DNA of 40,495 bases from Actinomycetes bacterium (GCA_021803345.1 JAJZLS010000085.1:1-40495), one strand, 5' to 3'; counted from the first letter of the stretch, positions 1 to 8,461 are shown. Translations and numbers: made by a program. Notes: generated by a model not told the origin, from the letters alone.

Positions 1-144
1 AACAAACAGTTCAGCACATTTGAAACCTCTTCGCGAATCACCATGTCAGAGCATGTTTTGTCGTAATTAATGGCACAGCACCCCATCGGTAACGTTCATG
101 AATAGATCAGGGGTGGTGAATGGTAACTTAAAAACACAGGATTC

Positions 145-157
145 TTGACTGAGTCAA
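145..157. promoter_or_regulatory. 13-nt palindrome upstream of the zinc-protein/oxidase operon
   Basis: TTGACTGAGTCAA is a perfect inverted repeat around a central G, lying 77 nt before the first start codon of the 234-1495 operon. Its left half also resembles a -35 hexamer, but no convincing -10 sits 16-18 nt downstream. It may be an operator; that is inference. I see nothing else definite in positions 1-233. Confidence 0.3.
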
Positions 158-233
158 ACTTTTCATCTCCCCCTACCGGTGATAAAGTCGCTCTTGAACC
201 TTATATTCGCATTCAATCCAAAAGCGCAATTAT

Positions 234-467
234 ATGACAGAAAAGGCTAGCAAATACAGTTCATGTCCAATCTGTGAATGTCAGGTCACCGACCTTCACC
301 AGTTAGCGGTGCACCTTTTCAACAAAGCCCAGGTAAGCGACGGTCAACATATCATGTGGCTGAATAGAAACCTTACAAAGTTCCAAGTTCCGGTAGAAAA
401 GCTTTACAAACTACTTGAACAATCTGGATTTGGCAAGCCCAATAACCAGGATGTGGTCACGAGATGA
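234..467 (+). CDS. Small C2H2-type zinc-finger-like protein
   Basis: A 77-residue protein with a zinc-site pattern: Cys11 and Cys14 (CPIC), His27 in LAVHLF, and His38 after a ten-residue spacer. The spacing resembles single C2H2 fingers of short prokaryotic proteins, and a further Cys16 and His22 lie nearby. There is no signal peptide or membrane segment, so it should be cytosolic. Its UGA stop overlaps the ATG of the next gene in an ATGA junction, so the two are probably translationally coupled. No function can be assigned beyond metal or nucleic-acid binding. The context suggests an accessory partner of the TenA-fold protein downstream. The zinc-site reading is fairly firm; the role is not known. 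Confidence 0.72.
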   Translation: MTEKASKYSSCPICECQVTDLHQLAVHLFNKAQVSDGQHIMWLNRNLTKFQVPVEKLYKLLEQSGFGKPNNQDVVTR

Positions 468-1183
468 ATAACGAATTTGCCCAGCGTGTTGAGTCACTCG
501 TAATTGACAAGTGGTTTTCCAACCTTCCAAAACTAATCGATGCTATGGCCAACAAACCTTCAGTGGGTGTCACCAGAGCCTTCGTTCTACAATGGACCAA
601 GTTTTCACGCCTATTTCCCAGATGGGTAGGTTCAATCATGTCCAACTGCCCAGAGTTTGAAGTACTGGCATATGAAGTAGAAAATTTGATGTCAGAGGTG
701 GTGCTGGATCCTGCCGGAGACACCAACCACTACCAGCTACTGATTCGGCTTGGAAACGGAGTGGGAATAAGCAGAGAAGAGATAGAAAATTTTCCAACTC
801 TCGAAGCAGCAACCTCTACCTTTGATTGGCTTTGGTCCAAAGCAAGAGATCCGGATTGGTTGGTGGGTTTTACTGCAGTAAATGGGCTTGAAATCCTGGG
901 AGATCGTAATCTACCGAGCAAATACCGATTGAAAGCCGGAACAGGCCTAGATCCAGATCCATATTTCAAACATCTTGGACTAAGTCAGGACGCTACACAG
1001 TTCTTTGAGGTAAGCGACAAGGCTGATGCCGGTCATGGTCACGAAACCGTAAGAATAATCGCAGATTATACCCCCGAACAGCGTCAGAACGAGATCCTTC
1101 AGATACTTGACGAGTCTATGCATAGACTGCGTTTTATGACAGACTCGATGTGGGTTCTTTCTAAGGAACTGGAAGACGGATAG
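464..1183 (+). CDS. TenA/PqqC-fold (haem-oxygenase-like) putative non-haem iron oxidase
   Basis: A 239-residue, probably all-helical protein that I place in the TenA/THI-4/PqqC superfamily, which includes haem-oxygenase-like diiron oxidases such as CADD. The ligand pattern of that group can be traced: Glu78 followed by His89 in the first metal helix, Glu143 in a mid-protein helix (GLEILGD), then a last metal helix that in the family reads HxxxDxxH. Here this helix reads S184-x3-D188-x2-H191, so the first His is replaced by Ser; His193 is close by. The protein may bind iron in an altered site or may have lost oxidase activity. It starts at the ATG overlapping the previous stop and ends 21 nt before the UGA-interrupted small gene. 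Family assignment is from motif and length; the substrate is unknown. Confidence 0.65.
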   Translation: MNNEFAQRVESLVIDKWFSNLPKLIDAMANKPSVGVTRAFVLQWTKFSRLFPRWVGSIMSNCPEFEVLAYEVENLMSEVVLDPAGDTNHYQLLIRLGNGVGISREEIENFPTLEAATSTFDWLWSKARDPDWLVGFTAVNGLEILGDRNLPSKYRLKAGTGLDPDPYFKHLGLSQDATQFFEVSDKADAGHGHETVRIIADYTPEQRQNEILQILDESMHRLRFMTDSMWVLSKELEDG

Positions 1184-1204
1184 CCAACAAAGAAAGGGAT
1201 CCTG

Positions 1205-1495
1205 ATGAGCAAAGGCGATCCATGCGATCTATGCGGTTCAACATGGGGAGATTATGACGTTAAAATCAGTGGAAATTCTTATCATTTTTGCTGAGATCTC
1301 TGAGGCCAAGCCTTCTCGAGCCTTGTAACCGCACTGGAACGACGGTTAGGGGTTGGCACTGTTGTCCGGTCGGATGACGTCAATGGAAATGAAGTCTCAG
1401 GAGTAGCGACCACGCTAAATAGTGAATGCTTTAGCTTTGTAGCATTATTCACCGACGAAGGTGAGATAGTGAGCTTAGCCTTGGAAGATAACTGA
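1205..1495 (+). CDS. Small Cys-rich zinc-ribbon-like protein with two in-frame UGA codons (candidate selenoprotein)
   Basis: The frame starts at ATG 1205, eight bases after an AAAGG ribosome site, and encodes 96 residues if two UGA codons (1292-1294 and 1301-1303) are read through. The third UGA, at 1493-1495, ends it. The N-terminal part has CDLC (Cys7, Cys10), a hydrophilic hairpin, and then FC-UGA-DL-UGA-GQAF. Both UGAs fall where a treble-clef or ribbon protein with CxxC...CCxxC would have the second zinc knuckle. Downstream the frame stays open and protein-like (helix SSLVTALERRLG, then strands), with no other stop. UGA is an ordinary stop for many genes in the window, so only local recoding or damage can explain this. 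It is the third gene of an apparent operon. The alternative is a pseudogene or sequencing error. The product might resemble archaeal Ta0938-like zinc proteins, which I could not verify. Confidence 0.55.
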
Positions 1496-1500
1496 CTTCC

Positions 1501-1556
1501 AAAGATTAGAATCCTGGGTTCTGTCTAATTGATCCGTCTCAGGTAATCCTATCTTT
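1501..1556. terminator. Imperfect hairpin between convergent genes
   Basis: AAAGAT...ATCTTT forms the base, AG/CT and AT/AT the middle, and CCTG/CAGG the top, with bulges and a loop of about 23 nt. It lies between the converging UGA-containing gene and the deacetylase gene and ends in a TTT run on one side. It may act as a bidirectional terminator. The long loop makes this weak. Confidence 0.3.
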
Positions 1557-1584
1557 CGCTTCAAATCGGCTTGCTTCAACTGAA

Positions 1585-2598
1585 TTAATCCGACAGCGCC
1601 CTTTTTCGTGACTCTTCCAAAGCAGAAATCATTTCAATATTTGCCCTACCCTGGCTTGGGCTCTCCAGCTTGAGCTGAAATCCTGCCATTGCTGCCAGCG
1701 TGGATGCGGTACTAGTCTCAAGCGCCTCCAGGTCATAGCCACCTTCAAGCATCGCCACCACGTTGGCAGTCGGCGCCAACTGCTTGATCCAGAGAGTCAG
1801 CATCCCAAAATCAGCGGAGGTGAGTCCCAACTCAGTAAGGGGATCTTGTCGATGGGCATCGAATCCGGACGATAAGAGTATCCAGGTTGGAGCGAAGCTC
1901 TCTATAACCGGAGCGGCAATTCGATCCAACCCCTCCATATATGAAGCCACAACGGTGTTGGCATGAAACGGGAGATTGAGTGTGTAACCTTTACCCTCCC
2001 CTTTGCCTACCTCACGGGCCCTCCCTGTCCCTGGATAGAGAGGATATTGATGGGTAGAAACATAGAGAACTTTGGAACTTTCAAAAAATATCTCCTGAGT
2101 CCCATTCCCATGATGGGCATCGAAATCGAATACAAGCACCCGCTCACCACGGGAGACTAGTTCAGCAGACAGCACCGCAATATTGTTGAGCAAGCAGAAC
2201 CCCATGGCTCTGTCACTTACCGCATGATGACCCGGAGGTCGCACTGCAAGAAAGGCCGCGTCTGCCTCGCCGGCGTAAATCCTTCTGGCTGCATCCAGAC
2301 CAGCTCCAGCTGCTAAAAGGGCAGCCTCCCAAGAGGCCTCGGTTGCCATAGTATCCGGGTCGAGCATCCCTCCGCCCATAAGGCAAAATCGCTTCAGGGC
2401 TTCTATATATGAGGGCTGATGGACTCTACTAAGCTCTTCGACAGTCGCCTGAGTAGGTTGGAATACTTGTACAAGTTCTTTTATCCCACTCAACTCGATT
2501 CCCTTAAACACCGCTTGAAGCCGCTGAGGTGAATCAGGGTGTACGGTTCCGGAATCGTGCTCTACATACTTAGGGTGTGTCCCAAATAAAATAACCAT
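1585..2598 (-). CDS. Histone-deacetylase-family (AcuC/class II-like) deacetylase
   Basis: A 337-residue zinc-dependent deacetylase of the HDAC superfamily; bacterial members remove acetyl groups from protein lysines, polyamines or small amides. The signatures are intact: RPPGHH with the His124-His125 pair, DFDAHHGNG with predicted zinc ligands Asp160 and His162, GFDAH with zinc ligand Asp247, and LEGGYD with catalytic Tyr288. The length is typical and a single domain fills the chain. The gene is divergent from the acetyltransferase gene at 2641, with only 42 nt between start codons. The pairing of a deacetylase with an acetyltransferase may be functional, but that is inferred from position only. 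Family assignment is secure; the substrate is not known. Confidence 0.93.
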   Translation of the reverse strand: MVILFGTHPKYVEHDSGTVHPDSPQRLQAVFKGIELSGIKELVQVFQPTQATVEELSRVHQPSYIEALKRFCLMGGGMLDPDTMATEASWEAALLAAGAGLDAARRIYAGEADAAFLAVRPPGHHAVSDRAMGFCLLNNIAVLSAELVSRGERVLVFDFDAHHGNGTQEIFFESSKVLYVSTHQYPLYPGTGRAREVGKGEGKGYTLNLPFHANTVVASYMEGLDRIAAPVIESFAPTWILLSSGFDAHRQDPLTELGLTSADFGMLTLWIKQLAPTANVVAMLEGGYDLEALETSTASTLAAMAGFQLKLESPSQGRANIEMISALEESRKRALSD

Positions 2599-2640
2599 TT
2601 AGTCATATTCTACAGTACTTACCGTCGGGTTGATTGCCGA

Positions 2641-3411
2641 ATGACCCAGCGGCATTCCTTAGAACAGGAAACAAAATTGGAAACTAGATCGCCTGAAATA
2701 ATACAGGCCGGCAGCCAACATATCAGGATAAGTCCCTGGAAATCGCACGACTCTTCAGCGCTACTCACGCCTTTGACTGCGTTCGAACCTATAAAATCTG
2801 AAACGATTCTGGCTGGTATCGAAAAATCCAGGTCTATCGGATATAAAACAATCTATACCAGCGCTCTGATAGAGAGCGAAACAGTGGCCTTTGTCAATTT
2901 GGGTTTCCGCCTAAAGGAACAACTCTATGTTCTGCAACGAACCACCGCAGCTGCCGAAACTGCTGCCAGGGAAAAGGTACGTTTGAAAAAGCCAAGCGAA
3001 ACAGATCTAACCGAGGTGGCGAATCTCGACAAACTTTGCTTTGACGATTTTTGGACCATGGACGTCAACGCCCTACTTGAGGCAGAAAGCGCAACTTCTA
3101 GATCGCGATTCCGTATCGCCACTTCTAAATTAGCCGGTAACCACGAGCAAATAGTTGGATATGCAATCACCGGTTTAGGCAATAAAAAGGGTTACCTGCA
3201 ACGCCTGGCTGTTCATCCCGAATTTCAAAGTAGAGGAATTGGACAGCTGCTGGTCGCTGATGGACTTGAGTGGCTGAGATTTTGGAGATCCAACCAAATA
3301 TTTGTCAACACTCAGATCAAAAATGACAAAGCATTAAATTTTTACCTCAAGATTGGCTTCATTCTTCTCCATGAAAGGCTGAATATCCTGGAATATGAAC
3401 TGATTTCCTGA
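2641..3411 (+). CDS. GNAT-family N-acetyltransferase, possibly with a degenerate N-terminal GNAT half
   Basis: A 256-residue protein whose C-terminal half is a GNAT domain. It has the acetyl-CoA pyrophosphate loop QSRGIGQLL, preceded by strand LQRLAVHPEF, and the late motif NDKALNFYLKIGF. The N-terminal ~100 residues (IYTSALIESETVAFVNLGF) look like the end of a second, decayed GNAT fold, so the protein may have a tandem arrangement. The start codon is ATG, with only a weak ribosome site. It reads away from the deacetylase gene and lies upstream of the DUF6049-murJ genes. The acceptor is unknown. Possible roles include protein N-terminal or lysine acetylation, or a small-molecule acceptor. Confidence 0.85.
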   Translation: MTQRHSLEQETKLETRSPEIIQAGSQHIRISPWKSHDSSALLTPLTAFEPIKSETILAGIEKSRSIGYKTIYTSALIESETVAFVNLGFRLKEQLYVLQRTTAAAETAAREKVRLKKPSETDLTEVANLDKLCFDDFWTMDVNALLEAESATSRSRFRIATSKLAGNHEQIVGYAITGLGNKKGYLQRLAVHPEFQSRGIGQLLVADGLEWLRFWRSNQIFVNTQIKNDKALNFYLKIGFILLHERLNILEYELIS

Positions 3412-3527
3412 GAATCCATAGTTGAAACCAAATAGAAAAAGAGTATTCTAACTAGCGGTCGATGCCATAGCCGTGTTGAAAAAGTGTTGAAATAGTCAAA
3501 TAGATACTCGTTGGGTCGTAAGCCAAT

Positions 3528-5618
3528 ATGCCAAGATCAAATAAACATCCGAGTCACCGAAGGTCAAGGCGTATACCACCCTGGCGAGGTCCAATGTTTT
3601 TGGCATTTCTTGTGATCTTGGTTGGTGTTTTCCTGCTTCGGCAATATCCCTCCACCAGGTCCAATGTTTCTCACCAAAAAACAACTACAACTACAGTAAA
3701 GCCGTCTTCAAATTCCGGAACTACGGATTCAAGTAGCCCGCTATCAATAACCTCCGGTCCCACATGGGTCAGCATGGGAACCCCGGAGACGATAACACTA
3801 AATTCCGCTGCACTTAAGAATCAAAGCGGGATAGAGGTTTCGCTTGAGGTATTCCCGAAGATTGAATCTAGATCCCAATTTCAATTTATTTCCAAATATG
3901 GAGTCAAATCACTTCCGATAGCATCTTCGCCACCAGTTGATGTAACCCGTCTATCCAAATATTCAACTGGAAACCCCCAGCTTTCGTTTGAAATCTCCGA
4001 AACTTCGCAACCCACTACCAGCAAGCAGTCGCCCAACACCAGCTTTATACAGATCCCCTATTGTTCGCCCAACTGTGCCGGGGTTTATCCCCTGCTGGCA
4101 GTGTTTGTGAAAAACTCTCAGGTCATACATACTGCTCTTACGAGGATCGCCCTTGAATCAAGCACTAAGGTGACAAAGCCGCTCAATTTCGCGATGGTGG
4201 TGCAAGCCCCTTTTAGCGGCAATACAAACAATGACCTAAAATCGCTTGCACTTATAACAGCTGATCTGCAGGCCAATCCTTTAGCAAATGTTACTGTCGA
4301 TATCCCTGGAATCGTACTTGAGGAAGCACTAAGTTCTTCCGTGCCCACCAATAAGTCCACAATATCTCAGCTCGTGTCCTGGGCCGCACTGCCAAACCAT
4401 CAAATAATCACTTCAGGATTTGTACCCATAAACTTTCCCCGGCTGGTTTCATCCGGACTCTCAGGCCTTATCAAACAGGATCTATCGGAAGGAACCAAGT
4501 TCTCAAATCAGTTACTCAGAAAAAATACCACCACACCTGGCCCTATAGTAATCAACGGTGGTCTTAGTAATACATCTGCGTCACTGCTAGCGAATAACGG
4601 TGTATCAAAAATACTGCTGGGACAGAAATATTTTGCACCATTTAACCAAAAATTCTCACTATCACAGCCTTTTCTCATTGAAGACAATCAGAATTCTGCG
4701 CTGGAAGTTCTCTCCTCGGACAGTGAGCTGCGCAGTGATCTATCCGCTGGGGCCATCCCCTACACTTCCGCCAATCAGATCTCTACCGATTTGGCGCAGA
4801 TCTACTTTGATCAACCCAATGACATCTCTGAGCGAGTGGTTAGCACGTTGTTTCGAGTTAGCTCCCCTCAGCAAGCTTCCAACCTCAATGCAGCACTCAA
4901 TGACATAACTAGTTCCCCATTTGTTCACACCACTGATCTGCAAAATGCTTTTTCCCTGATTCCAACCAGCTCGCTGCAGATCGGGAAATTAGGTAATCCG
5001 GCAGCATCAAGAGCTATAGATGTCAGTCGGTTCAAGTCGATCTCATCTGACGTCTCTGCTCTTGATTCCTCGCTAGGCAAATCGACTCTTCTATCTCAGG
5101 CTCAGACCTCGCTCATGGCCTCGCTTGCTTCATCTATCTCAAGTTCAAAATCTCAGCAGTTCCTGAACTCAAGTCAGGCCACCATCTCGCAAATTTCAAG
5201 CATGCTGTCACTGGCAGCTAACAAATCCTTCACAGTGACTTCAAGAAACGTAAAATTGCCAATTGCTATTTCCTCCCAGCTTAAGGTTCCATTCAAAGGG
5301 GTATTGGTTATAAAATCTGATAGGTTGTCATTTCCAAACGGAAACACCGTACCTGTGGTGGTCAGTGGCCCAAATACTACGTTGTCAATTCCTATCTATG
5401 CAGAGACCTTAGGGATTTACCTAATTTCCGCAAAGTTGTTTACCACAAACGGCAAATTGGTAGTTGCCCATACCTCTATAGAAATTCGCTCAACGGCCTT
5501 TTCACTTGTGAGCATCATCCTCACCCTTGGGGCATTCTTAATTCTCGCACTATGGTGGATCCAATCATTTAGAAAGGGCCACAGAAGAAATAGGCGGCTA
5601 GTGAGTGAAAGTAAGTGA
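3528..5618 (+). CDS. DUF6049-type large secreted/membrane-anchored protein upstream of murJ
   Basis: A 696-residue protein with a basic N-terminus, a membrane segment at about residues 23-40 (AFLVILVGVFLL), a long Ser/Thr/Asn-rich extracellular region, and a C-terminal membrane segment at about 665-683 followed by a basic Arg/Lys tail. This architecture and the position directly before murJ match the actinobacterial DUF6049 family (Rv3909 in M. tuberculosis), thought to work in envelope assembly. The stop codon overlaps the GTG start of murJ by four bases, implying coupled translation. The 116-nt gap before it contains two GTGTTGAAA repeats that could be part of a promoter. No enzymatic motif was found. 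The family call rests on topology and synteny more than on sequence motifs. Confidence 0.75.
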   Translation: MPRSNKHPSHRRSRRIPPWRGPMFLAFLVILVGVFLLRQYPSTRSNVSHQKTTTTTVKPSSNSGTTDSSSPLSITSGPTWVSMGTPETITLNSAALKNQSGIEVSLEVFPKIESRSQFQFISKYGVKSLPIASSPPVDVTRLSKYSTGNPQLSFEISETSQPTTSKQSPNTSFIQIPYCSPNCAGVYPLLAVFVKNSQVIHTALTRIALESSTKVTKPLNFAMVVQAPFSGNTNNDLKSLALITADLQANPLANVTVDIPGIVLEEALSSSVPTNKSTISQLVSWAALPNHQIITSGFVPINFPRLVSSGLSGLIKQDLSEGTKFSNQLLRKNTTTPGPIVINGGLSNTSASLLANNGVSKILLGQKYFAPFNQKFSLSQPFLIEDNQNSALEVLSSDSELRSDLSAGAIPYTSANQISTDLAQIYFDQPNDISERVVSTLFRVSSPQQASNLNAALNDITSSPFVHTTDLQNAFSLIPTSSLQIGKLGNPAASRAIDVSRFKSISSDVSALDSSLGKSTLLSQAQTSLMASLASSISSSKSQQFLNSSQATISQISSMLSLAANKSFTVTSRNVKLPIAISSQLKVPFKGVLVIKSDRLSFPNGNTVPVVVSGPNTTLSIPIYAETLGIYLISAKLFTTNGKLVVAHTSIEIRSTAFSLVSIILTLGAFLILALWWIQSFRKGHRRNRRLVSESK

Positions 5619-7228
5619 GCGGAATCAGCGGAATTAATAAATCCAACTTTCGGCAACTGCTCGGATCAACCAAAGTCAATGCATTGGCTATGGCTTCCGG
5701 TACCTTTGTTTCACGTGTCACCGGCCTTTTGCGTCTTCTCGCGCTGGCCTATGCGCTTGGAATAGGTCCGTTCTCCGACTCATTTAATCTGGCCAACAAT
5801 ACTCCTAACATTATCTACGATCTGCTACTCGGAGGTGTCATCTCAGCCTCGATACTGCCAGTCTTTGTAGGTCACCTGGCCAAAGAGGACAAAAAGAGCG
5901 CCTGGAAATCAATATCGGTAGTACTCAGCGTCGGAATCGTACTGCTGGTAGTTGGAACGGTAGTCTTTGAACTGGTAGCACCACTAATAATCCATCTTTA
6001 TCTCATAGTAAACCATTCAAGTATCGCGCCCCAGCAGCAAAGGGTTGCCACCCTGCTTCTCAGATTCTTCGCTCCACAACTGTTTTTCTATGGATTTATC
6101 GCAATAATAACTGCAATTTTGAATGCCCGATCTGTCTTTGCCCCGCCCGCTTATGCCCCGGTAATAAACAACCTTGTAGCCATATTGGTATTTTTGGCTT
6201 TTTCACAAACAAGGAAATCGCTTGCCCTCGGTCAAATTCATGCTCTTTCATTGCCGATACTGCTCCTTGGAATCGGTACCACGGCTGGCGTGGCGCTTCA
6301 AGCCCTCTACCTGATTCCATATCTTAAAAAAGCCGGCGCCAGATTAAGTTTTAATCCCGACTTTCGACACAAAGCGGTCCGAGAAATTAGGGCAATATCC
6401 GGTTGGGCTGTCGGATTTGTGATGGCCAATCAGATTGCTCTGTTCACTATTTTGGCAATCGCAGACGGTTCAAAACCAGGTACCGTCACCGCCTATTCTT
6501 ACGGATACATATTTTTTCAGCTCCCCTACGGAATCGCCGCGTACTCAATAATGACTGCAATAATGCCAGATCTTGCTCGTAGTTATGGAATCAATCAGAT
6601 CGAACGGTACAAGACTCAGCTGGGCAAAGGATTGCGCTCTTCAGTATCGGTGATGATTCCTTCAGCTTTTGCCTATCTGGCAATTGCTAGGCCTCTGCTT
6701 ACTCTACTGTTAGCCCATGGGGCAGCCAATATTGCAGGAGCCGATTTGACCTCTAGAACTCTTGGAGGATTTGCCGTGGGGTTGCCAGGCTTTGCCGGCT
6801 ACTTAGGCGTAGTACAAGCGTATCAGTCAATTAAAGATACCAAAATCGTTTTTTTTCTCTACCTGGTTGAAAATGGGCTCAACATTGTGCTGGCAATAAT
6901 ACTTGATCACCTTTTTGGCGCATTCGGCTTGGCACTATCATTGTCACTGGCTTACTCGCTTGCATTTCTGGTAGGTTTAGCCACTCTTATAAGACGCGAT
7001 CTTGCACCTAACCTGAGAATGTTGTTCAAACCCTGGTTTAATTCCATTGCCGCGTCAGTGGCTATGTACGCTGCAATGCGGATATTAATCTCTAAAATTG
7101 GAGTTTCAACCGGACTACATTTGTTATTGCAGCTATTGTTGGAAACTGCAGTCGGTGGAGTAGTGTTTATCGCTGTAACTATATTAGGCAGCCATATCGA
7201 TTCGCTGGGAGACGGGAACGCTAAATGA
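5615..7228 (+). CDS. murJ: MurJ lipid II flippase
   Basis: A 537-residue polytopic membrane protein of the MOP/MviN superfamily, which moves the peptidoglycan precursor lipid II across the membrane. The N-terminal signature is clear: SGTFVSRVTGLLR, then SDSFNLANNTPNIIYDLLLGG and SASILPVF, which form the first two helices and the amphipathic loop conserved in MurJ. Around 14 hydrophobic segments follow. The chain ends soon after the last helix, so it lacks the C-terminal pseudokinase and extracellular domain known from the mycobacterial homologue. The GTG start is embedded in the stop of the preceding gene, and its own stop overlaps the degV start (ATGA). The assignment is firm. Confidence 0.95.
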   Translation: MSGISGINKSNFRQLLGSTKVNALAMASGTFVSRVTGLLRLLALAYALGIGPFSDSFNLANNTPNIIYDLLLGGVISASILPVFVGHLAKEDKKSAWKSISVVLSVGIVLLVVGTVVFELVAPLIIHLYLIVNHSSIAPQQQRVATLLLRFFAPQLFFYGFIAIITAILNARSVFAPPAYAPVINNLVAILVFLAFSQTRKSLALGQIHALSLPILLLGIGTTAGVALQALYLIPYLKKAGARLSFNPDFRHKAVREIRAISGWAVGFVMANQIALFTILAIADGSKPGTVTAYSYGYIFFQLPYGIAAYSIMTAIMPDLARSYGINQIERYKTQLGKGLRSSVSVMIPSAFAYLAIARPLLTLLLAHGAANIAGADLTSRTLGGFAVGLPGFAGYLGVVQAYQSIKDTKIVFFLYLVENGLNIVLAIILDHLFGAFGLALSLSLAYSLAFLVGLATLIRRDLAPNLRMLFKPWFNSIAASVAMYAAMRILISKIGVSTGLHLLLQLLLETAVGGVVFIAVTILGSHIDSLGDGNAK

Positions 7229-8064
7229 GCGTAAAAATTGTATTGGATTCAGGTGGCGATACACCACCTGAACTCGCGCGAAAATATAATTTGGCGATTG
7301 TTCCGCTAAAAATTCGATTTGGATCTGAAGAATTCATCGATACCGTAAATCTCACTACCGATCAGTTCTGGCAGAAGTGCCAAGAATCCGAAGATTTTCC
7401 TCAAACCGCCGCTCCTTCATCCGGTGACTTTCAATCCTCATTCCTCGAAGCAAAACAAGCTGGTCATGATCAGGTAATTTGCATCACCTTATCGTCGGAG
7501 CTATCGGCTACCTATCAGTCAGCAACCCTAGCCGCAAGGGAAGTTGCAAATGAAATAGAGGCCGAGGTAATCGACTCAAGATTAGCCACCTTTGCTATGG
7601 GTACCTTGGCCATCAACGCCGCTATTGAGGCAGAAAAAGGTGCTGACTTAAAAACGATCGCAACTTTAATAAAATCCCAGATTCCCAGGATGCACGCATT
7701 CGGCGCCCTTGACACCTTGGACAACTTACGTAAAGGGGGAAGAATTGGAACTGCGCAGGCCTTATTTGGCTCGCTGCTCTCATTCAAACCAATCATCAAT
7801 GTGGCAAATGGTACGATTGAAGCAGAGTCAAAGCAAAGGACCCGTTCCAAAGCACTCGCCTATTTGATCGAAAAAACTCAAAGCTTCGGATCAGTCACAG
7901 ATCTTGCGATAATCCATGCCAATGCCCCCGATGTGGATGACTTTGTTGACCGAATCAAATCCCAAACAGGCATAGATCAGATTACCATAGCCAAAATTGG
8001 TCCCGTAATCGGAAGTCATGCAGGTCCACGGACGATGGGAGTCATACTTAGAACTCTTGACTAG
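7225..8064 (+). CDS. DegV-family fatty-acid-binding protein
   Basis: A 279-residue DegV/FakB-like protein. These soluble proteins bind a fatty acid between two domains and, in Firmicutes, present it to FakA kinase. Visible family features are the N-terminal strand IVLDSGGD, the TAAPSSGDF loop where relatives have TSQPS, the LSSELSATYQSA helix cap, NLRKGGRI in the middle, and the C-terminal GPVIGSHAGP motif near the lipid-binding site. The length is typical. Its start overlaps the murJ stop by four bases, so it is expressed with murJ; this suggests a link between lipid supply and envelope synthesis, which is inference. No fakA-like gene is in the window. Confidence 0.9.
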   Translation: MSVKIVLDSGGDTPPELARKYNLAIVPLKIRFGSEEFIDTVNLTTDQFWQKCQESEDFPQTAAPSSGDFQSSFLEAKQAGHDQVICITLSSELSATYQSATLAAREVANEIEAEVIDSRLATFAMGTLAINAAIEAEKGADLKTIATLIKSQIPRMHAFGALDTLDNLRKGGRIGTAQALFGSLLSFKPIINVANGTIEAESKQRTRSKALAYLIEKTQSFGSVTDLAIIHANAPDVDDFVDRIKSQTGIDQITIAKIGPVIGSHAGPRTMGVILRTLD

Positions 8065-8134
8065 GGTATGGATAGAGATTTTTTAAATTTGTGCAATGGT
8101 CAGCGTCAGTTACCAGCTTTCGAGGAGGCTTCAG

Positions 8135-8446
8135 ATGGCATCAATCGAGGATTCGCCGAAAACCCAACTTGATTTTGCCGAGCGCACGGTTGACACCATT
8201 GATTCAGTCGTTACGACAATCAGAGAAAAGACCGTTGACCCGTTAGTCAAACTTACAAGAATCGTCGTCTACGGCATCTTGGCTCTCATCGCACTTGTAC
8301 TGGTAACTGTGTTGGCCTCCATAGCCTTGGTACGGCTTCTGGATGTCTATGCCTTTGGTAATAGAGTGTGGATCTCCTATTTCATAATTGGAGGAATCTT
8401 TACCATTGTTGGATTGTTGTTATGGAGTAAGAGAACCAAACACTAA
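8135..8446 (+). CDS. Small two-helix membrane protein (holin-like)
   Basis: A 103-residue protein with a charged N-terminal region (possible amphipathic helix, residues 10-45), two membrane segments at about residues 47-70 and 78-96, and a short basic tail (SKRTKH). I chose ATG 8135 because a strong GAGGAGG ribosome site lies six bases upstream. An in-frame ATG at 8096 has no such site and would add 13 residues. The pattern resembles the small phage-holin-superfamily-III-like proteins common near actinobacterial envelope genes, but I cannot confirm the family. It sits between degV and trxB, on the same strand. The function is unknown. Confidence 0.7.
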   Translation: MASIEDSPKTQLDFAERTVDTIDSVVTTIREKTVDPLVKLTRIVVYGILALIALVLVTVLASIALVRLLDVYAFGNRVWISYFIIGGIFTIVGLLLWSKRTKH

Positions 8447-8461
8447 GTCATTGAGGTAATT

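Noticed and set aside
1205-1495. Genome-wide reassignment of UGA to Cys or Trp
   Set aside because: Many clear genes in the window end in UGA exactly where their families end (dnaA, murJ, DUF6049, sigma factor), so UGA is a genuine stop here.
5707-5722. Third parS-like site (TGTTTCACGTG then mismatches) within murJ
   Set aside because: It matches only one and a half arms and encodes the conserved FVSRVTG motif of MurJ, so coding constraint explains it.
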